Below, in pieces: positions 59,684-64,000 of a stretch of DNA of 64,000 nucleotides; the first letter of the stretch is position 1; every line of letters starts with the position of its first letter. The stretch is taken from positions 1,984,001 to 2,048,000 of the forward strand of contig NZ_CP030051.1 of NCBI RefSeq assembly GCF_004114975.1, in the 5' to 3' direction. Source of the stretch: Bradyrhizobium guangdongense (GTDB lineage: Bacteria; Pseudomonadota; Alphaproteobacteria; Rhizobiales; Xanthobacteraceae). A model generated the notes under the pieces. The model had not been told where the DNA came from. It made no database searches and worked only from the letters and a program-made list of their open reading frames with translations. Made by a program: the position numbers and the translations under genes.

Positions 59684-60412
59684 ATGGGAAACGAATTGAA
59701 AGGCAAGGTGGCTGCCGTGACCGGGGCCGCCTCGGGCATCGGGCTGGCGAGCACTGAAGCGATGCTGGCCGCCGGCGCGCGCGTGGTGCTTGTCGACCGC
59801 GACGAGGCCGCGCTGCAGGCGCTCAGCCACAAGCATGGCGAGGCCGCGATCCCGCTGGTCGTCGACCTTCTCGATCCCAAAGACTGCGCAACGCTGCTGC
59901 CGCGTATTCTGCAGACGGCAGGGCAGCTCGACATCCTGCATGCGAATGCGGGCAGCTATGTCGGCGGCGACCTGGTCGATGCCGACACCAGCGCGATCGA
60001 CCGGATGCTGAACCTCAACGTCAACGTCGTGATGAAGAACGTGCACGACGTGCTGCCGCACATGATCGCGCGCGGGAGTGGCGACATCATCGTGACGAGC
60101 TCGCTGGCGGCGCATTTCCCGACGCCATGGGAGCCGGTCTATGCCTCGTCGAAATGGGCGATCAACTGCTTCGTCCAGACCGTGCGGCGCCAGGTCTTCA
60201 AGCACGGCATCCGCGTCGGCTCGATCTCGCCCGGCCCTGTCGTCACCGCGCTGCTCGCGGACTGGCCGGCGGAGAAGCTGCAGGACGCAAGGGACTCCGG
60301 AAGCCTCCTCGAGGCCAGCCAAGTCGCCGAAGTCGTGATGTTCATGCTGACGCGGCCGCGCGGCATGACCATCCGCGACGTCGTGATGATGCCGACGAAT
60401 TTCGATCTGTAG
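59684..60412 (+). CDS. SDR-family oxidoreductase
   Basis: A 242-residue short-chain dehydrogenase. The cofactor motif is VTGAASGIGLASTEAML with D in VVLVDRDEA (favouring NAD), and the catalytic Tyr and Lys lie in WEPVYASSKWAINCFVQ. NNAG is replaced by HANAG. The C-terminus RGMTIRDVVMMPTNFDL resembles ribitol dehydrogenase-type enzymes. The polyol or alcohol substrate is unknown. It is divergent from the hypothetical gene at 59122. Confidence 0.9.
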   Translation: MGNELKGKVAAVTGAASGIGLASTEAMLAAGARVVLVDRDEAALQALSHKHGEAAIPLVVDLLDPKDCATLLPRILQTAGQLDILHANAGSYVGGDLVDADTSAIDRMLNLNVNVVMKNVHDVLPHMIARGSGDIIVTSSLAAHFPTPWEPVYASSKWAINCFVQTVRRQVFKHGIRVGSISPGPVVTALLADWPAEKLQDARDSGSLLEASQVAEVVMFMLTRPRGMTIRDVVMMPTNFDL

Positions 60413-60428
60413 CTTTAGGCATGCTCTC

Positions 60429-60535
60429 GTAGGGTAGGCAAAGGCGCGCGTCCTCGCGCGACGTGCCCACGTTCTCTATCCATCACGGAGAAATCGTGGG
60501 CACGGGGCTGACGCGCCCTTGCCCACCCTACGGGA
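60429..60535. repeat. GTAGGGTAGGCAAAGGCGCGCG inverted repeat (family D, long form)
   Basis: Outer arms GTAGGGTAGGCAAAGGCGCG and CGCGCCCTTGCCCACCCTAC and inner arms CGTGCCCACG and CGTGGGCACG enclose a short centre. The right end includes the stop codon of the minus-strand gene at 60528. Confidence 0.8.
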
Positions 60536-60944
60536 CTGCGAATTTATCGGCCTGTGGGTCGGGTGCCAGGGCCTTCATGAGTTCGGGAAAAGGATAGAGC
60601 GGCTTGCAGCTGCCCATCCCCAATTCGACCGGCTTGACCCGACCGCCGTCGTTCTCGAATGCCCAATTGTCCTGGACGACGATCCCGAGAGGGTTGTCGC
60701 GAAAGACGGCAACGCAGACTACGGAAAACCTGCCGCCCCTGAGCAGGCCGCCCCATTGCTCGTAAGGCTTCGTGATCTTTGCATCGCGCACTACGTAGTG
60801 ATTGCGTTCGCTGAGATAGGTCGCGATGTAATCGCGATAGTTCGCCGGCATCGGCATTGCAGTGGGCTGGCTTTGTGCCAGCGATTGGACAACACCCGTG
60901 TTGAAGAGGACGAAGGAGAGTAGCAGGATGACGAAATTCCGCAT
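60528..60944 (-). CDS. Small exported protein of unknown function
   Basis: A 138-residue protein with a signal peptide (FVILLLSFVLFNTGVVQSLAQ). The mature part (YRDYIATYLSERNHYVVRDAKIT, SVVCVAVFRDNPLGIVVQDNWAFENDGG) has two Cys that may form a disulfide. I do not recognise a family. Its last codons and TAG stop lie in the end of a family D repeat. The ATG at 60944 is chosen for the signal peptide. Confidence 0.65.
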   Translation of the reverse strand: MRNFVILLLSFVLFNTGVVQSLAQSQPTAMPMPANYRDYIATYLSERNHYVVRDAKITKPYEQWGGLLRGGRFSVVCVAVFRDNPLGIVVQDNWAFENDGGRVKPVELGMGSCKPLYPFPELMKALAPDPQADKFAVP

Positions 60945-60969
60945 GATTTCCAGTTTTGCTTGATGCGCT

Positions 60970-61491
60970 CTAGCCATCATACGCGCTGTTGATCCATTGC
61001 GCGAGGTCCTGCCACGGCGCCAGTGTCCAGCTGCCGGAGGCTGTTCCCGATGGCGAAGCCAGCACGAAGACGTGGGGAAAGCCGCTCTCGGTTGGTTGCC
61101 GTCCCAGCACGATCCCGCTCGACGGCCGGCCATAAAACAAGCTGGCCGCCTTCTTGCTCGTGAACGCAATCGTCCGCGGCCGGTATTTCACCATCTTCGC
61201 CCTGAAGCCGGGCACGTCGATCGTCTCCGCCGCAATCTGGTGATCCATCCCCGCGCCCGACTTGGAGAGATCGGTGAAGCCGATGCCGAGCTCGATCAGC
61301 GATGCAAACTCGCTCGGCTGATAGCGCCGCGGCGTGATCCCGGCCTCATGGATCGCGCGCCAGAAGCGGTTGCCGGGATGGGCATAGTAGTGCCCCAGCT
61401 CGGCCGAGCGCGTCGAGGCGGCGGTGCCGACGAAGACGAGGCGGAGGTGCGGCCGGAGCTGGTCGGGGAGGCGGTGGAAGCTATTGGACAT
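60970..61491 (-). CDS. Mug/TDG-like DNA glycosylase with altered catalytic motif
   Basis: A 173-residue protein of the uracil-DNA glycosylase fold, closest to Mug/TDG. It has the landmark AELGHYYAHPGNRFWRAIHEAGITP and the second motif FVLASPSGTASGSW. In E. coli Mug the first motif is GINPG with the catalytic Asn; here the same place reads GTAASTRSA, so the Asn is Ala. The substrate may thus differ (other deaminated bases) or the mechanism may use another residue. It is encoded alone, on the minus strand. Confidence 0.85.
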   Translation of the reverse strand: MSNSFHRLPDQLRPHLRLVFVGTAASTRSAELGHYYAHPGNRFWRAIHEAGITPRRYQPSEFASLIELGIGFTDLSKSGAGMDHQIAAETIDVPGFRAKMVKYRPRTIAFTSKKAASLFYGRPSSGIVLGRQPTESGFPHVFVLASPSGTASGSWTLAPWQDLAQWINSAYDG

Positions 61492-61588
61492 CTTCGATGC
61501 GACTATTGACTTGCTTCTTGCCTGAATCTGTCGTCGATATTGTCAGCGGCGTGCGACCGCCGTGCGCCTCACGCCGGTTGGGGGAACG

Positions 61589-62080
61589 ATGCAGAACCAG
61601 TTCGCGTGGCCCGAGCCCGAGCCCGAGCACGAAGCCGACCACGTCATCTTGCGCAACGTCCGCAATCACGGCTGCCATATCACGGGTATACAAGATGGCA
61701 ATCCGCCGTTTGCATTTTCAATCGGCCTCTACCTGAATTACGGCCACCCCGAGCTCATCATCTTCGGCCAGAGTGCCCAGAACGCCCAAGCCATCATCAA
61801 CCTTATCCGCGATCGCGCTGCCGTGGGGCACAAATTCGCCGACGGTGACATCTCGGAGGACCTGCTGGAGAACGGCTACAAGCTCGGCTTCTGGACGGTG
61901 CCGTTCGGGGCCTATCCGGATTATCTCGGTACTGCGCTCTGGTTCTATCGGAAAGCGCGGCTCGCATTCCCCTGCCTCCAAATCGTCTGGCAGGACGTTG
62001 ACCATCGTTTCCCCTGGGAAGCGGAATGCGCGCCCGACGTCAGGCGCGATCAGCCGTTGTTGAAGAATATAGTCTCTTGA
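61589..62080 (+). CDS. DUF4262-family protein
   Basis: A 163-residue soluble protein. It has the DUF4262 hallmarks: VRNHGCHITGI, PPFAFSIGLYLNYGHPELIIFG, and FGAYPDYLGTALWFYR followed by FPCLQIVWQDVDHRFPWEAEC. The function is unknown; some members are linked to toxin or effector loci. GGGGGA precedes the ATG at 61589. The HD-domain gene follows 25 bases later and may be co-transcribed. Confidence 0.85.
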   Translation: MQNQFAWPEPEPEHEADHVILRNVRNHGCHITGIQDGNPPFAFSIGLYLNYGHPELIIFGQSAQNAQAIINLIRDRAAVGHKFADGDISEDLLENGYKLGFWTVPFGAYPDYLGTALWFYRKARLAFPCLQIVWQDVDHRFPWEAECAPDVRRDQPLLKNIVS

Positions 62081-62105
62081 TGTTGTCTTGCGAAACGTCC
62101 TGATA

Positions 62106-62651
62106 ATGACCCGCGAAGAATTAGCTGCCGCGTACACTGCGCCGGGCCGCCACTACCACAACCTCGCGCATATCGAGGACTGCCTTGCCGCGCTTGCGCA
62201 GGTGGAGGGTCTCTCGGCGCGCGAGCGCTTGGTTCTGTCGGAGGCGATCTGGTGGCACGACATCGTGTACGATCCGACGCGATCGGATAACGAGGAGCTC
62301 AGCGCACAATTGGCCGAACGGCACGTGCGTGCCGATATCAGCCACCAAGTCGGCCGCCTGATCCGCCTGACTAAGACGCATGACGTCGAGGCAGACGATC
62401 GCCTCGGCGCCATCCTGATCTCGATCGACCTCAGCATTTTGGGCGCGGAGCCGTCGCGCTATGACGACTATGCCGCCGCCATCCGGCAGGAGTTCATCCA
62501 ATTCGGCGACGCCGGCTATCGCGCCGGCCGAGCCGCGGTGCTGCGCCGGTTCGCCACCCGCCCGGTGATCTATCCAGATGCGAGCTTCGCCGCGACATAT
62601 GATCGGCAGGCCCGCGACAATCTTGCGCGCGAGTTGGCGTCGTTGAGTTGA
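62106..62651 (+). CDS. HD-superfamily metal-dependent phosphohydrolase
   Basis: A 181-residue protein of the predicted HD phosphohydrolase group. The metal ligands are visible: GRHYHNLAHIEDCL, EAIWWHDIVYDP (His-Asp pair) and later DLSILGAEPSRYDDYA. It probably hydrolyses phosphate from a nucleotide or other small molecule. I chose the ATG at 62106 because homologues begin with a similar helix; 62088 is also possible. Confidence 0.83.
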   Translation: MTREELAAAYTAPGRHYHNLAHIEDCLAALAQVEGLSARERLVLSEAIWWHDIVYDPTRSDNEELSAQLAERHVRADISHQVGRLIRLTKTHDVEADDRLGAILISIDLSILGAEPSRYDDYAAAIRQEFIQFGDAGYRAGRAAVLRRFATRPVIYPDASFAATYDRQARDNLARELASLS

Positions 62652-62707
62652 GTCGAGCAGCGTGGGTCAGCGGCTCATGAGTGCGGTCGTTCAACGGTGA
62701 CGACGCA

Positions 62708-62780
62708 AGGCGTAACCCACCACGTCTGGAGAGGCTGTGGGTGCCAAGTGGTGGGTTACGCTACGCTACCCACCCTACGA
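62708..62780. repeat. CGTAACCCACCAC inverted repeat (family D-like)
   Basis: CGTAACCCACCAC at 62709 pairs with GTGGTGGGTTACG at 62750-62762, followed by CTACCCACCCTACG. It ends directly at the stop codon of the minus-strand gene. Confidence 0.75.
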
Positions 62781-62781
62781 G

Positions 62782-63750
62782 CTACGATTGCTGCCCGACC
62801 CTCGCCATACGCTGGAGTTCTGCTTGCACGCGCGGCTCCGTACACAACTGGTGGTATCGTTCCGCGCGCCATACGACGTCAGAAGAATCTAAGTAGCCCC
62901 AAAGATTGCCAATAAATCGGTGTAGCCATTCTAGGTCTTGAGCGATCGTCTCCAAATCATCGGCTTCGTAGACGAAGACTTCTTCCAGATACTTGGTGTG
63001 CATCTGCGCGTAATCTGTACCCCAGACGGTAGCGGTATGGCGTACATAATCTTTTTGGTCTGTCCAGAGAACTCCGTCCTTGACGACTGTAGAGCCGCCA
63101 ATCAGCCCATGAACAAGATGATTTCTTGCTCCCTCCATCGTCCGTCGAATATTCATGATCGCTTGGAATAGTTTGAAGTCGTCTGCCGATAGCGCTGTCC
63201 TAGCCGCGGCCGTCAAAACGTCGATCTGAACGCGTGAACTTTGCATGGCGAGAAACATCGCCAAGGCCGGTTCCGTGTTGATCTTGAGTATTTTAGCCAA
63301 CAAGAGTGCCGTTTCATTTTCTACGTAGCTCCACTTGACCACACAGCGAGCGAATATAACTGCGCATTCGGGCTGATCTTCGATGAAACGTATGCCGAAG
63401 GTGGCTTTTGCCTTTGGATAGCGGTTTGATAGCTTCTGTCGTGCTTTCCCTGACGGTTTTCGGCGTGGAAGGGCAGGGCTGCCAAGTAGGTCTTCGTGTG
63501 CCTGCAGGGGTACCAGCTCGTGAGTGCCAAACAAGATTTCATCTGTTTCGCACGATCGACAAGGCACGCTGAATTTTGCTTCTCCAATCGCAACAGGACC
63601 CTTCGTTCCACCCTGTGTGGGATCGTCCAAGGAGTAAATGTTTGCGCCGCAGTGTGGGCAGATGAAGCCAAAATACCATCTACCCTTTTCAATCTTCATT
63701 CGGCTCGCTAGCCGCGATATTCCCTTCTCGAGGACAATTGGAATTGGCAT
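62782..63750 (-). CDS. Zinc-ribbon protein with a HEPN-like R-x4-H motif, low GC
   Basis: A 322-residue soluble protein that I do not recognise. Residues 31-67 form a likely zinc ribbon (C31 and C34 in ICPHCGANIY; C64 and C67 in VPCRSCETDE). The remainder is helical and contains ARNHLVHGLIGG at about 208-219, in which R209 and H214 fit the R-x4-H signature of HEPN ribonuclease domains, with Asn after Arg as is common. Base composition is clearly lower in GC than that of its neighbours, which suggests transfer. The ATG at 63750 is preceded by TTGGGGAA. The 3' end touches a dispersed repeat. Confidence 0.6.
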   Translation of the reverse strand: MPIPIVLEKGISRLASRMKIEKGRWYFGFICPHCGANIYSLDDPTQGGTKGPVAIGEAKFSVPCRSCETDEILFGTHELVPLQAHEDLLGSPALPRRKPSGKARQKLSNRYPKAKATFGIRFIEDQPECAVIFARCVVKWSYVENETALLLAKILKINTEPALAMFLAMQSSRVQIDVLTAAARTALSADDFKLFQAIMNIRRTMEGARNHLVHGLIGGSTVVKDGVLWTDQKDYVRHTATVWGTDYAQMHTKYLEEVFVYEADDLETIAQDLEWLHRFIGNLWGYLDSSDVVWRAERYHQLCTEPRVQAELQRMARVGQQS

Positions 63751-63775
63751 CGGTTATTCCCCAAGGAGCAGTTCA

Positions 63776-63901
63776 ATGGCGGTCTTAGTAGAGTTAGAAG
63801 CGCGATTTCGACGGCCGTATCAGAGCGTGGTGCCGCCACGACTTATATATGTCGAATGCTTCTTAACGTCGACTGAGGGAATCCGATGGCGCATCGGTTG
63901 A
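63776..63901 (+). CDS. Possible short ORF, 41 codons
   Basis: A short open frame with AAGGAG eight bases before its ATG, starting 26 bases from the divergent zinc-ribbon gene. The product (VELEARFRRPYQSVV, then RLIYVECFLTSTEG) matches nothing I know. The region is lower in GC, like the neighbouring gene. The call rests only on the ribosome-binding site. Confidence 0.3.
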   Translation: MAVLVELEARFRRPYQSVVPPRLIYVECFLTSTEGIRWRIG

Positions 63902-63926
63902 ACTTATCGTTCCGACCAAAAAGAAA

Positions 63927-63945
63927 GCCGGGCGGTTAGCCCGGC
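63927..63945 (+). terminator. Terminator-like hairpin
   Basis: GCCGGGC (63927-63933) pairs with GCCCGGC (63939-63945), with a GGTTA loop, AAGAAA before it and ATTCTTCATT after it. It lies after the short ORF near the window end. Confidence 0.55.
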
Positions 63946-64000
63946 ATTCTTCATTAGTAGCTCATTCAAGCTCCGATCTTTGTGCGCGCCCCCTTACAGC

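Overview
The window reads as chromosomal DNA of a Bradyrhizobium-like alphaproteobacterium. It is high-GC and gene-dense. The first enzyme matches, as I recall the family, the D-tartrate dehydratase described from Bradyrhizobium japonicum, including its exact length and active-site spacing. Two Irr-type iron control elements flank the ferritin genes, a FixK/FNR box and a consensus sigma-54 promoter are present, and the intergenic spaces carry several families of the short dispersed inverted repeats typical of this genus. I see no rRNA, tRNA, CRISPR array, prophage or insertion sequence. About 70 genes are supported.

Layout. 1-7570: D-tartrate dehydratase, malonyl-CoA decarboxylase, an AraC regulator divergent from an MFS transporter, and a CPA2 cation/proton antiporter fused to two Usp-like domains. 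7800-13660: an RND efflux pump (adaptor plus permease, no outer-membrane channel) and a frameshifted exported alpha/beta hydrolase. 13660-20160: an exported protein of unknown function, a cupin plus flavin-monooxygenase pair divergent from an AraC regulator, and an orphan hybrid histidine kinase. 20325-28889: an XRE-cupin repressor divergent from a six-gene operon that combines a complete peptide-type ABC importer with a FAD amine/amino-acid oxidase and a 2-ketoacid reductase; this looks like a self-contained uptake-and-oxidation system for an unidentified amino compound.

28897-36362: intracellular PHB depolymerase, a glutathione transferase behind a perfect sigma-54 promoter, small unknown proteins, an AraC-GyrI regulator, an SMP-30 lactonase, a GNAT acetyltransferase and a GMC oxidoreductase. 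36646-40560: a MoxR ATPase and its VWA partner transcribed divergently around a GlsB-type membrane protein, then two sulfurtransferases. 40563-47401: cell-envelope genes (L,D-transpeptidase with 27-residue repeats, MltB-type transglycosylase), a 2-hydroxyacid dehydrogenase and the ABC-F protein EttA. 47482-49858: two small glycine-rich exported paralogues, a Gly/Ser/Cys-tailed membrane protein, and the iron-storage genes bfd and bfr, each behind an Irr box.

49868-58970: FMN-binding protein, MetX-like hydrolase, NTF2-like protein, ArsR regulator and many small proteins. The most unusual is a 34-triplet collagen-like protein that shares an intergenic space, containing a perfect FixK/FNR box, with a small membrane protein. 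A pair of tandem small secreted paralogues follows. 59122-64000: SDR, a Mug/TDG-fold glycosylase lacking the usual catalytic Asn, DUF4262 and HD proteins, and finally a lower-GC gene coding for a zinc-ribbon protein with a HEPN-like R-x4-H motif, probably recently acquired. Dispersed repeats repeatedly sit at gene 3' ends and in several cases provide or touch the stop codon.
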